A stretch of 64,000 nt of DNA, from NCBI RefSeq assembly GCF_009863985.1, contig NZ_WEZT01000015.1:20005-84004 (forward strand). Reading direction: 5' to 3'. Position numbers and translations under genes: made by a program. The notes below the pieces were generated by a model, which did not search any database, had not been told where the DNA came from, and saw only the letters and a list, made by a program, of their open reading frames with translations. The stretch comes from Furfurilactobacillus milii (GTDB lineage Bacteria > Bacillota > Bacilli > Lactobacillales > Lactobacillaceae). Shown here piece by piece: positions 17,801 through 27,281 of the stretch; the first letter of the stretch is position 1; every line of letters begins with the position of its first letter.

Positions 17801-18364
17801 ATGATGCAAACAAAAGGTGAAATTCTCTCGGCCAATTTAAAGAGGGCACGTAATCAATTACGGCTCACACAGTCTGAGGCTGCTAAACAACTAAATGTTT
17901 CACGTCAGGCTATTTCTAACTGGGAGACAGGGCGCAATCTGCCAGATGTTTTATTGCTGCAACAAGCGGCAGACGTCTATCAAACGTCTGTTGACGCATT
18001 GATGAATGCTTCCGCAGTGACAACGATATCGGCTAAGTTCTCAAAAGTCTTGATCGTAATCGCAGAAACTATCTTGGTAACTATTCGGATGACACAGTTA
18101 TCCACAATTGCTGGTCTAAGAATGATGGATGGTTTGATTGTGATTGTGGCAATGTTGCTATTTATATTCAAGATTAGAAGAACGCAACTTGTTTCTGCAA
18201 CGATATTGATAGGTGTGTTAAACCTTATTGCCGCGTGGCAGTCGCAGATCGACTTAAATTTTGGCATGCGATTTGCTTGTTTTGTAGCAGGCATTTTGCT
18301 GCTGTTACAAGCTATTATTGGTTTGACTAGGAGGATCACTGAGAACCATCATTTTCAACATTGA
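17801..18364 (+). CDS. XRE-family regulator with membrane-spanning C-terminus
   Basis: A 187-residue protein. Residues ~8-62 form a Cro/CI helix-turn-helix (LTQSEAAKQLNVSRQAIS, NWETGRNLPD). The C-terminal ~100 residues contain about four hydrophobic helices (GLIVIVAMLLFIF, LIGVLNLIAAW, FVAGILLLLQAIIGL), so the regulator is probably membrane-tethered. The ATG at 17801 follows TAGGAG. The gene directly downstream encodes a small two-helix membrane protein and is probably co-transcribed. The target is unknown. Confidence 0.85.
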   Translation: MMQTKGEILSANLKRARNQLRLTQSEAAKQLNVSRQAISNWETGRNLPDVLLLQQAADVYQTSVDALMNASAVTTISAKFSKVLIVIAETILVTIRMTQLSTIAGLRMMDGLIVIVAMLLFIFKIRRTQLVSATILIGVLNLIAAWQSQIDLNFGMRFACFVAGILLLLQAIIGLTRRITENHHFQH

Positions 18365-18382
18365 TGTTCGGGGTGGTTAGCG

Positions 18383-18589
18383 ATGAAACGATTGTGGTGG
18401 TTGGTGACTATTGTCTGGAGCTTTCTGCTTGGATGCGCAGTGGCAATTGTCATGACACGTACGGTGGATGGGGCAGGTGTGACACAAACGCCTGCGTTGC
18501 GAATTATTTCACTGGTAATCTTAGGGATAGTTATTGCTTTCGTTTGTGCCTGTCAATTGATTTGGTGGCTAATTATGCGCCGGCATTGA
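18383..18589 (+). CDS. Small two-helix membrane protein (68 aa)
   Basis: Two hydrophobic helices (LVTIVWSFLLGCAVAIVM and ISLVILGIVIAFVCACQLIWW) flank a short hydrophilic loop, and the tail is MRRH. The ATG at 18383 lies 19 nt after the XRE stop, with GGGGTGG nearby. Its position suggests an accessory to the membrane-tethered regulator. The family is not recognised. Confidence 0.65.
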   Translation: MKRLWWLVTIVWSFLLGCAVAIVMTRTVDGAGVTQTPALRIISLVILGIVIAFVCACQLIWWLIMRRH

Positions 18590-18609
18590 GACCTTAATTT
18601 AAATCAGAC

Positions 18610-19065
18610 CAAAAAGCCGCCCATCAATTAAGATGGACGGTTTCTCTGTCATCCGGTCATCGCAAACATCTCATGACGCTGTTGCCAAGTTGATCTTTGC
18701 TCACGGATTACTGCCGGTCACACACCGGCTGTTTAATTGTGCGACCCCGCGGGAGTCACTTATATTGGTGGCGGATTCTAGGTTGCCGCCTGCCTGTTAT
18801 CAGCTGATGAACAACTTCATCCAACTGACCCTGTGGTTCTTAGGAAGGAATCTTTCTAAGGCCAACGCTTTTTTCGTGGTCATGATTCACTCACTGGCCA
18901 TTCGTCTAAGCGTCTAATTGTAATGGGATGTTCGCTCCCTGGACGATGTTTATCAGAACAATACCATTTCACGGTGAAGTGACTTCATGATGTCTAACAC
19001 CAACCATTCCGACACGTAGTCCAAACTGTGTTCTAAACTCATTAAAGGCCAACTTCCTTCCTCAC
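18610..19065 (-). ncRNA. Putative ~455-nt structured RNA with own promoter and terminator
   Basis: There is no coding gene in 18590-19227. On the minus strand an extended -10 (TGCTATACT, hexamer 19071-19076) is followed by ~455 nt rich in hairpins: TTCACCGTGAA, CTTAG/CTAAG, GATGAAGTTGTTCATC, GGCGG/CCGCC, GACTCC/GGGGTC and GCCGGTGTGTGACCGGC. A terminator ends it (CCGTCCATC / GATGGGCGG then CTTTTTGG, 18609-18640). A cre-like box overlaps the -35 region. It lacks the RNase P, tmRNA, SRP and 6S signatures I know. The promoter and terminator are seen; the RNA itself is inferred. Confidence 0.6.
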
Positions 19066-19087
19066 TTAGAAGTATAGCAAACGTTGA

Positions 19088-19102
19088 ATGAAAGCGCTAC
19101 CA
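19088..19102 (+). promoter_or_regulatory. cre (CcpA) box at the ncRNA promoter
   Basis: ATGAAAGCGCTACCA fits the cre consensus WTGNAANCGNWNNCW at every position. It overlaps the -35 region of the minus-strand promoter. It lies 125 nt before rexB, so the RNA is the likelier target. Confidence 0.6.
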
Positions 19103-19227
19103 TTATTTACTATTTTCGATATTAAAATTTAAATCGAACAAATGTTTGTACATCTATTTCACCGAGAATCAGATTCGGGTAAAATGGATACAACGAGTTA
19201 GTTCCGCAGAAGAAAGGGGCAAAAAAC

Positions 19228-22200
19228 GTGTCGTTAAACTTTATTTTGGGCCAAGCCAAATTTGATCATCGTCAGGAAATGATTGAGCAAATGCGTGCCT
19301 CCATGGCTGAGCATCCAAAAGATCAATACTTCGTTTTGGTTCCTAACCACATTAAGTTCAATGCTGAGGTTGGTGTATTAAATGCATTGAAAGAAGCCAC
19401 GGATAAGACGAACCAGTCACTCTATGCAAATGGCCAAATTCAAGTATTTTCGTTTACTCGATTAGCTTGGTATTTTATGAAAAACACGCCGACTTATCAA
19501 CTACCGCGTTTATCAAACGCTGGGTTAAGTATGCTGATTTATCACATTATTGCGCAACACCAGGCTGAATTGACCGTTTTTGCCGGTGAACTTAACCAAA
19601 CCGGTTTTATTAATCAGCTGGTTCGCCAATTTTCCGAGTTAAAGGTCGGTCAGGTTAGTGCGGCGGATTTGCAACATATCGCGGGTTCTTTGGAAACTAG
19701 TGAACAGGCAGATCTAGGCGGCAAACTCCATGATTTGGCAATTGTATATGAGGCATACACAGAGACTTTAAGCGGCAATTATGTCGATAATGCTGACCTA
19801 GTGAACCAGTTAACTGATTTTTTGGCGCAGGGCAATGAACTTAAACACGCCCATATTTATTTAGACGGATACGCTACTTTTTCTGCACAGGAACAACAAT
19901 TAGTCACCGTAATGATGAAACAGGCTGCTTCGGTCACCGTTTCGTTGGTTATGCAGCGTGCTCCGAAACAAACGCCTGAATTAGGTGATCTATTTTATGA
20001 GCCGTCATTGACGTATTTGAAACTAGTTCAGTTAGCTCGTGAAAACCAGATTCAGATTAAGTTAGACACGACTGCTAAGAAATTGCGGGTAAGCACTGAA
20101 TTAGCTAAGTTAGACGATTATTGGGTCGCCAGCGTTCCCGCCAAACGCCTGCCGGTTGAGCAACTCTCAGCTCAAACGAATTTACGTGTGTTCACTGCTG
20201 AAACACGTTTGGACGAACTTAACCAAGTTGCCCGCCAGATTCGAACGATGGTTGCCCAACAGCCTGAACGGTATCATTATCGTGACTTTTTAGTGTTGAG
20301 CCGACATTTAGCACCGTATGAAAACTTTGTTGGTCCAGTGTTTGATCAGATGGAAATTCCTTATTTCGATGATTCAGACAAACCGATGGACAAGCACCCA
20401 CTGATTGAATTAATCAGTGCTTTATTTGACGTACGCGACCATTATTACCGTTATCAAGATGTGATGCGGTTGTTAAAAACGGAGCTGTTAATTCCCCGTA
20501 CATTGGGACAGGAAATGTCAGTCAAAGATTTTCGACAGGCGTTGTCGCTAACGGAAAATTGGGTATTGAAAACCGGTATTGAGGGCTCTCGTTGGGTTGA
20601 AAAAGAAGATTGGACGTATTGGCGTTTACAACATGTCGATGATGAGACCCTCACGGAAGCAGACGTTGAGGTTCAACGTCAAATAAACGTTATTCACCAT
20701 TTCATTGGGGCCGTCTTGCCCCCCTTTTTCAAAAAATTAGATAAAGCCACTAATGGTACCGAGACAGCCAAGATTTTGTATCAGTTTTTAGCTGATAATG
20801 GGGTGATTGATTGCCTGAATTCATGGCGGGTAACGGCTACCGATAACGGAGACTTAGATCGTGCAAGCCGCAATGAGCAGGCATGGAATACATTTACCGG
20901 CATTTTGGACGAGTATGTCAGTCTCTTAGGAGAGGCTGCTGACTTTGATGTCGATGAATTTGCTGCGTTGCTGTTGAATGGATTCGAAGGCACCAATTAT
21001 ACTCAAATTCCGGCAACCTTAGACCAAGTGACTATTTCAGAAACGGGAATTGTCCAACTAAATGATTATCAGGTTGTTTTCCTAATCGGGGCTACTGATG
21101 ATGTTATGCCAGATCAGGTCGCTGAAAGTAGTATTTTAACCGATGGTGATCGAGACCGATTAGCCCCTAAACTCGCGGATAATCAATTTTTAACGTTAAG
21201 CGCGGGTACGCGAATGACATTTGATCCATATATTAACTACATGGGATTCCTGACTGGATGCCAGCAATTGATCTTATCGTATCCGCAAGGAGGAACTGAT
21301 GAAAACGGCCTTCAACCGTCACGCTACGTCACGAGCATTGTGAACCACTTTCAATTGCCTGTCGTTACCTACACCGCCACTCCAAATGTGGCAACGCAGC
21401 AAGCCAGTGCACTGCAACCGTTTATTGGCTCGCCACGATTTGCACTGACTAATTTGATTAAGGTTAGCTATCAGGCCAAAGAGACCCAGTTACCGTTGCC
21501 AAAGCCATGGGTGTTCGTGTACCGCTGGTTGCGATTGTCTTCCGTTAAAACGTTAACGGATCAATTATTAGCGGGAATAGATTACCGAAATACACCACAA
21601 CCATTACGGCCTGATATTGTACAAGGTCTTTATGGTGATCAGTTAAATACTTCCATTTCACAGCTTGAGACATTCTATAGAAATCAGTATGAGTACTTTC
21701 TTAAGTTTGGGCTACGTTTAAATGAACGAGATGAATTCGAATTATCTGCCGCTAGCACTGGGGAGTATTTCCATATGGCGCTGGATCAGCTGATGAAGTT
21801 GGTAGTCAGTCGGCAACTAGATTTAAGTCAGCTGAGTGAATCTGCCATCAATGATCTCGTAAGTGAAGTGATGCCAACGGTCAATGACCAACCGCAATTT
21901 GCTATTCTTAACAGTTCCCACCGCATGGGATATATTCGCAATCAGTTAATTGAAACCATCAAACGGATGGCGACGGTTATCGGGCAACAACAGCAAATTA
22001 CGCCGATGCGGACGTTAGCTACGGAAGTATTGTTCGGCCATGTTGGGGCGGATTCAGGGATGCCAGCTTTGTCGTTCAAACTGCACGGGGATCGTCACAT
22101 TAACGTGCGTGGAAAAATAGACCGAGTTGATGGAATGAATGTTGGCAGTAAAGAATACTTGAGTGTTGTGGATTATAAATCTGGCCGACGTACATTTGAT

Positions 22201-22836
22201 TTTGAGCAAGCCTACTACGGGCTATCAATGCAGATGCTGACGTACCTTGATGCCCTTCGCCAAGATGCCGATTCAGTGAGCCCTAGTCAGTTAAACTCAC
22301 TAGCAGGTGCTTTATACCTACACATTCAAAGTGCAGGCATTTCGCTAAATAAACTGGGTAAGGGTAAACGTTTGGACCTAAATGACTTGGCATCTATCAG
22401 CGATGCGTTGCTGTCAGCCCACAAGTACCAAGGTGTGTTGGTTGCTGATCCTGTCATTCTGACAAACTTAGATCAGGACATTGCAGATGGCGGCCACTCA
22501 AAAGTTTATCCATTGGCTCTAAAAAAAGATAAAACATTGTCCGCGACGGCTAAGACAGTCATTACTGCTGAACAACTGAATGATTTATTGTCATACGAGG
22601 AACAACTCATTGTTAACGCGGGTAATCAGATTTTTGCCGGATCAGATAAGCTCAATCCATTCCAAAATGCCCGCAAACAGACAGGGTTGCAGTATTCACC
22701 ATACACTGCGGTTATGCGATTTGACGCAATGCTACCTGAAAATCGCTATCACGTGTTGGATAAATTAACGCCAGCAGATGTGCTTCATCGCATTGATCCA
22801 AAGCAACAGGAGGATGATAAAGATGGCAACAACTAA
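19228..22836 (+). CDS. rexB: ATP-dependent helicase/nuclease subunit B (RexB)
   Basis: This is the nuclease and recombination-hotspot subunit of the AddAB/RexAB end-processing complex. The protein has 1202 residues. The N-terminus (FILGQAKFDHR) lacks the Walker A present in Bacillus AddB, as in lactic acid bacterial RexB. The C-terminal RecB-type nuclease has VVDYKSGRRTFDF. The four Cys that hold an Fe-S cluster in Bacillus AddB are absent here: the equivalent stretch reads KQTGLQYSPYTAVMRFD. The GTG start at 19228 follows GAAAGGGG. The stop overlaps the rexA start by 14 nt. Confidence 0.92.
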   Translation: MSLNFILGQAKFDHRQEMIEQMRASMAEHPKDQYFVLVPNHIKFNAEVGVLNALKEATDKTNQSLYANGQIQVFSFTRLAWYFMKNTPTYQLPRLSNAGLSMLIYHIIAQHQAELTVFAGELNQTGFINQLVRQFSELKVGQVSAADLQHIAGSLETSEQADLGGKLHDLAIVYEAYTETLSGNYVDNADLVNQLTDFLAQGNELKHAHIYLDGYATFSAQEQQLVTVMMKQAASVTVSLVMQRAPKQTPELGDLFYEPSLTYLKLVQLARENQIQIKLDTTAKKLRVSTELAKLDDYWVASVPAKRLPVEQLSAQTNLRVFTAETRLDELNQVARQIRTMVAQQPERYHYRDFLVLSRHLAPYENFVGPVFDQMEIPYFDDSDKPMDKHPLIELISALFDVRDHYYRYQDVMRLLKTELLIPRTLGQEMSVKDFRQALSLTENWVLKTGIEGSRWVEKEDWTYWRLQHVDDETLTEADVEVQRQINVIHHFIGAVLPPFFKKLDKATNGTETAKILYQFLADNGVIDCLNSWRVTATDNGDLDRASRNEQAWNTFTGILDEYVSLLGEAADFDVDEFAALLLNGFEGTNYTQIPATLDQVTISETGIVQLNDYQVVFLIGATDDVMPDQVAESSILTDGDRDRLAPKLADNQFLTLSAGTRMTFDPYINYMGFLTGCQQLILSYPQGGTDENGLQPSRYVTSIVNHFQLPVVTYTATPNVATQQASALQPFIGSPRFALTNLIKVSYQAKETQLPLPKPWVFVYRWLRLSSVKTLTDQLLAGIDYRNTPQPLRPDIVQGLYGDQLNTSISQLETFYRNQYEYFLKFGLRLNERDEFELSAASTGEYFHMALDQLMKLVVSRQLDLSQLSESAINDLVSEVMPTVNDQPQFAILNSSHRMGYIRNQLIETIKRMATVIGQQQQITPMRTLATEVLFGHVGADSGMPALSFKLHGDRHINVRGKIDRVDGMNVGSKEYLSVVDYKSGRRTFDFEQAYYGLSMQMLTYLDALRQDADSVSPSQLNSLAGALYLHIQSAGISLNKLGKGKRLDLNDLASISDALLSAHKYQGVLVADPVILTNLDQDIADGGHSKVYPLALKKDKTLSATAKTVITAEQLNDLLSYEEQLIVNAGNQIFAGSDKLNPFQNARKQTGLQYSPYTAVMRFDAMLPENRYHVLDKLTPADVLHRIDPKQQEDDKDGNN

Positions 22837-25800
22837 GTTAAATTTCACACCGGCCCAGGATGCCGCCATTCATCATGCCGGCCACAATGTTTTAGTTTCA
22901 GCTTCAGCTGGTTCTGGGAAAACCCGTGTATTAGTCGAACGTGTAATTACCAAATTATTGGATGAGAGCAATGATACAGACATCACTAATTTACTGGTGG
23001 TGACGTTTACTAATGCAGCAGCTAAAGAAATGCGTGACCGTATTCAAACCACATTAAGGCGTGAAATAAATAAAAATGACGGTGAAGATGCCGACAGTAA
23101 CAAACGGCGTCGTCAGCTGTTACATCAGTTAAATCTGCTTGGCAGCGCCGATATTAGTACCTTGGACGCATTTTGTTTGCGACTAGTTCAGAAATACTAT
23201 TATGTCATTAAACTTGATCCAGTTTTTCGTCAGCTGGCCGATGAAACAGAAGCCCAGTTACTAAAAGAAGATGTTTGGGGCGATTTACGTGAAACCTTGT
23301 ACGCCAACGATAATAATGGTCGATTTGCTGAGCTAACCCGTAATTTTTCTAACGATCGTGATGATGAGGGATTACAGGACCTAGTCTTTAGACTCGCAAC
23401 GTTTGCCACTGCAAAAGCTAAGCCTGATGCATGGCTGGAGAGTTTAGTCAATCAGTACAAATTATCCGATGGAAGTCTTTGGGAAAGCGATTTAGCGCAG
23501 CAATACATCCAGCCGAGTGTGACCAGCGCAATTCAACAGTGTTTGGCAGATATTCAAACGGCTAATAACATTGTTGCTGGTTTCTCAAGTGATGACTATA
23601 TTGCCAAGTGGCAGAAGGTCCTAGCGCCCTTAACCGACCGATTTACAAAGTTGCAGGATGAACTAACGACGACAAACTGGGATTCACTGCGAGATGAATT
23701 GGCTAGTGTTGATACTGGTCGGGCACCTGGGCTAAGAAAATTAGAAGCCGATGATCAACGTGTTCATGATCAGTTAAAAACGTTACGAGGTGGTTTGAAA
23801 AAGCGCCTAGAACAGCTAATTGATCGTTACTTTGTTTTAAACGAAGCTGACATTAAAAAGGTTAACCAGCATGCGAGTGAATTAGTTGCGCAACTTGCTG
23901 ACGTGGTAAAGCAGTTTATGTCAGCCTTTGCAGCTGCAAAACGTCAACGACACTTAGTTGACTTTGGTGACCTAGAACATTTTGCGTATCAAATTTTGCA
24001 AGATGACAGTGTCCATCAAGAAATTACGAAAAAGTATCACGAGGTACTCGTTGATGAATACCAAGATATCAATGAGCTGCAAGAATCAATTTTGCAATCA
24101 GTGGCTAGCCAGACGGCTGGTCACGGAAACATGTTCATGGTGGGCGATATGAAGCAATCAATTTATCGCTTTCGCTTGGCTGATCCAACGTTATTTTTAA
24201 AAAAATATAATACGTTTGATACTCATGACCAATTGGCCGAAAAGCCAAATAGCGATGGTGAGCGGATTATCCTGGCCGATAATTTTCGTTCGATGAAGAA
24301 TGTTGACGCCTTTACAAATTTGATTTTTTCACAGTTAATGGACGAATCTCTTGGCGAAATGAATTATGCCGGGGATGCTGAATTGCAATATGGACCAAAG
24401 GATTATCCGGAGAAGGATGTTCCAAAAACGCAGGTTATGATTTATGAGAGCGGCACTGACGATGAGTCTGCGGATAGTGATGATGACGAAGAGGACGTCA
24501 CTGACGCTTTGACCATTAATGATCGCGCAGAAGGTCAAATCGTGATGGTAGCAGCTAAAATTCGTGATATGGTAGCCGAAAAGACACAAATTTTTGATCG
24601 CCAGCAAGGCACCAATCGAGACATGACGTATGGGGATGTCGCATTACTTGTTCCAACCCGTAACAACAATCTGTTACTTCAAGAGCAATTTGCTAAGCTG
24701 GGGGTTCCTCTAGAAGTCCGCGATACTGCGAATTACTTCCAAACAACCGAAATTCAAATTATGATGGCTCTTTTACGAATTATTGATAACCCATACCAAG
24801 ACATTCCATTAGCAGCTGTTTTGCGTTCTCCGATTGTCGGTTTAAATGAAAATGAATTGGCCTACCTACGCATTCAAAACAAAACAAGTGATTACTACCA
24901 AGCCCTGCTGGATTTTGAACAACGTGTTCAATCAGAACCTGATAAGATAGGTGACTTTGGTCAGCGTGTCCATGAACGTTTGCAACGTTTTTTAAAGCAG
25001 TTAGATCACTTTAGGGATATTGCTCGTCAAAATCAGTTGGTAACGTTAATCTGGACTATCTATCAAGATACTGGCTTTCTTGATTATGTTGCCGGAATGC
25101 CAGGTGGACAACAACGGGCAAGTAACTTACATGCACTATACGCACGGGCAGCTGATTATGAAAACAGCAGCTTTAAAGGCGTCTTTCAGTTTGTTCACTT
25201 CATTACGGAAATGCAAAAACGCGATAAGGATTTGGCTGAGGTTAATACGACAAGCAATGACAATGCTGTTTCAGTAATGACAATCCACGGTAGCAAAGGC
25301 CTGGAATTTCCAGTGGTATTTGTCATGGACGCGTCCCACGGTTTCAATCTATCGGATCAGCGGAGCGCTGTGGTGTTGGACGACCATCTTGGTATTGGAA
25401 TCACGTGGTACGATCAAAGTCGTCATTTGAAGATAGATACACTGCAGAAAAAATTGGTTGCCAGCGAGTCACTCAAAAAGACTTTATCTGAAGAAATGCG
25501 GGTGCTGTACGTTGCTCTGACACGAGCACAACAACGTTTGTTTGTGGTTGGCACGTATAAGGATCAGGATGATCTATTAAAGCATTGGCAAAAAGCAGCT
25601 AACAATGCGGCCTTAACGTTAAATACGACACTAAGATCGGAAACTAAGAACTTCATGGATTGGATTGGGATGGCTCTTTTACGATTGCCGTCAGTGGCCA
25701 AACAATTAGGAGTGGATGACTTTGTGATTCCGTTGTCGTCTGAGGTTGTGAACGACACGCGGGCGGATAGCTTCGAATTGGTCTTAAAAACGAAAGCTGA

Positions 25801-26668
25801 TTTAGAGGCTGCCGGCATTTTACAAGCAGCGGATGACGAACAACAAACTTACTTGGATGAATTACGTGAAACGGCCAAACAAACCAAGTTTGGTGACCTT
25901 AACGTTGATGCGTTAGAGCAGGTATTGTCTTTTAGCTATGCAAACGAAGCCGCAACGAAAACGACTGCGTATCAATCTGTCTCAGAATTGAAGCGATTGT
26001 TCGAAGAACCCGACCAGAATCAGTTTGGTACGCTGGAATTAGACGATCAGGCCAAGGCTCGGTCACGGGTTACTAACAACGAATTAAGGACACCACAGTT
26101 TATGCAAACGGTCACGGCGCCGAAGCCTACTGAGATTGGGACAGCGACTCATCTAGTTCTGCAGGAAGTAGACTTAAGCGCTGGTCAACCTAGTCCCGAA
26201 GACTTGCAGAATCTTGTTAATCAACTGGTTAAAGATCATGTGTTGACTGATGCGGTGGCTTTGAAAATCAACTTGTCTCAGATTGAGAGCTTCTTTCACA
26301 GCGATTTAGGCAAGCAGGTGCTTGAACATGCGAATGAGGTTCATCGTGAAGCGGCCTTTTCTTTGCTAATACCTGCTTATCAGTTATATCAGGGCATTCA
26401 TCAGCCAGAAGATGAGACGAAGGCTGAGCAAGTGCTCATTCACGGAATTATCGACGGTTATTATATCAAGGATGACGAGGTCACGTTATTTGATTACAAG
26501 ACTGATTATATTGACCCTGCACATCAAGATGAGGGACTTCAAAAGTTGGTTGAGCGCTACCGAGGCCAATTGAACCTTTACGCTGCCGCGCTGACAAACA
26601 TGACTAGATTACCTGTAACGCACAAAATTCTTTACGCGTTAGATGCCAGCCGACCGATTGAAATATAA
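22823..26668 (+). CDS. rexA: ATP-dependent helicase/nuclease subunit A (RexA/AddA)
   Basis: This is the motor and second nuclease of the double-strand break processing complex. It has 1281 residues with UvrD-type helicase motifs: SASAGSGKTRVLVE (Walker A), VDEYQDINELQ (II), MTIHGSKGLEFPVVFV (V) and ALTRAQQRLFVVG (VI). The C-terminal nuclease motif is LFDYKTDYID. The ATG at 22823 lies inside the end of rexB with AGGAGG 9 nt before it, so translation is coupled. Confidence 0.94.
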   Translation: MATTKLNFTPAQDAAIHHAGHNVLVSASAGSGKTRVLVERVITKLLDESNDTDITNLLVVTFTNAAAKEMRDRIQTTLRREINKNDGEDADSNKRRRQLLHQLNLLGSADISTLDAFCLRLVQKYYYVIKLDPVFRQLADETEAQLLKEDVWGDLRETLYANDNNGRFAELTRNFSNDRDDEGLQDLVFRLATFATAKAKPDAWLESLVNQYKLSDGSLWESDLAQQYIQPSVTSAIQQCLADIQTANNIVAGFSSDDYIAKWQKVLAPLTDRFTKLQDELTTTNWDSLRDELASVDTGRAPGLRKLEADDQRVHDQLKTLRGGLKKRLEQLIDRYFVLNEADIKKVNQHASELVAQLADVVKQFMSAFAAAKRQRHLVDFGDLEHFAYQILQDDSVHQEITKKYHEVLVDEYQDINELQESILQSVASQTAGHGNMFMVGDMKQSIYRFRLADPTLFLKKYNTFDTHDQLAEKPNSDGERIILADNFRSMKNVDAFTNLIFSQLMDESLGEMNYAGDAELQYGPKDYPEKDVPKTQVMIYESGTDDESADSDDDEEDVTDALTINDRAEGQIVMVAAKIRDMVAEKTQIFDRQQGTNRDMTYGDVALLVPTRNNNLLLQEQFAKLGVPLEVRDTANYFQTTEIQIMMALLRIIDNPYQDIPLAAVLRSPIVGLNENELAYLRIQNKTSDYYQALLDFEQRVQSEPDKIGDFGQRVHERLQRFLKQLDHFRDIARQNQLVTLIWTIYQDTGFLDYVAGMPGGQQRASNLHALYARAADYENSSFKGVFQFVHFITEMQKRDKDLAEVNTTSNDNAVSVMTIHGSKGLEFPVVFVMDASHGFNLSDQRSAVVLDDHLGIGITWYDQSRHLKIDTLQKKLVASESLKKTLSEEMRVLYVALTRAQQRLFVVGTYKDQDDLLKHWQKAANNAALTLNTTLRSETKNFMDWIGMALLRLPSVAKQLGVDDFVIPLSSEVVNDTRADSFELVLKTKADLEAAGILQAADDEQQTYLDELRETAKQTKFGDLNVDALEQVLSFSYANEAATKTTAYQSVSELKRLFEEPDQNQFGTLELDDQAKARSRVTNNELRTPQFMQTVTAPKPTEIGTATHLVLQEVDLSAGQPSPEDLQNLVNQLVKDHVLTDAVALKINLSQIESFFHSDLGKQVLEHANEVHREAAFSLLIPAYQLYQGIHQPEDETKAEQVLIHGIIDGYYIKDDEVTLFDYKTDYIDPAHQDEGLQKLVERYRGQLNLYAAALTNMTRLPVTHKILYALDASRPIEI

Positions 26669-26670
26669 AT

Positions 26671-26737
26671 AAAAAACTGATTTTCTTGATGACTTACACG
26701 TTAACTGGCGTAAGCACAGAAGAAAATCAGTTTTTTT
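26671..26737. terminator. Bidirectional terminator after rexA
   Basis: AAAAAACTGATTTTCTT pairs with AGAAAATCAGTTTTTTT around an inner GCTTAC/GTAAGC arm, between convergent genes. Confidence 0.85.
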
Positions 26738-27257
26738 ATTGTTGATTAGCATCAATTACACGATGCAGAGCCTTTTTAGCGGAGAGCCAAAATAGAAAGG
26801 CTTCCAGTGCGTCATAACGAATAACCTCTGCGGCAGACATTTCTTGCTGTTGCTGTTCGGCCAAACGAAAATGTTTGAAGGAGTCGTTAGCAGCTTCTCG
26901 ATTAAATAGTGTTATGAAATGATCGTAACTTTTTTGCGGTGACTCATTGTCGATGATGTATTGAAGGGCAACTCTAAGCTCTTCAAGCGAAAAAATGTTT
27001 TTTAAGAGACCAACAATGATAGCACCTGCTAAATGAATCTTATGATAGCTTTTTTTGTCGGGTGCGACTAGAACGTCAGCCTTAAAGTAATTATGCATCA
27101 TTGTTTTAGTCACTATATCGCCGGTAATAGGGCGTAAATACCCATTTGTGAGTTCAATCAGCTGGTCGAGATGAAGGTCGAATCCAGGTAGGTCTGACCA
27201 ATGTGGCAGAATCATCAAATTATTATTTTCGAATGATTGATTCAATGGCTTTGACAT
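26736..27257 (-). CDS. DUF1836 family protein
   Basis: A 173-residue cytosolic protein resembling the DUF1836 family. The central segment (ITGDIVTKTMMHNYFKADVL, then KKSYHKIHLAGAIIVGLLK) is the conserved part and looks like a MerR-type helical DNA-binding arrangement. Function is unknown in the literature I can recall. It lies 24 nt downstream of degV on the same strand and is probably co-transcribed. The start at 27257 has an AAAGGA site at a long spacing. Confidence 0.75.
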   Translation of the reverse strand: MSKPLNQSFENNNLMILPHWSDLPGFDLHLDQLIELTNGYLRPITGDIVTKTMMHNYFKADVLVAPDKKSYHKIHLAGAIIVGLLKNIFSLEELRVALQYIIDNESPQKSYDHFITLFNREAANDSFKHFRLAEQQQQEMSAAEVIRYDALEAFLFWLSAKKALHRVIDANQQ

Positions 27258-27281
27258 ATTAATGGGGCGTCCTTTCTGACA

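Noticed and set aside
18633..18917. A 94-codon plus-strand frame in the gap before rexB.
   Set aside because: There is no ribosome binding site, it is rich in Cys/Arg and rare patterns, and it is antisense to the hairpin-rich region read as a non-coding RNA.
18610..19065. RNase P RNA (rnpB) for the large structured region.
   Set aside because: The start GAGGAAGG is suggestive, but the GAGGAAAGTCC core and the ACAGAAA...GGCTTA 3' core are absent.
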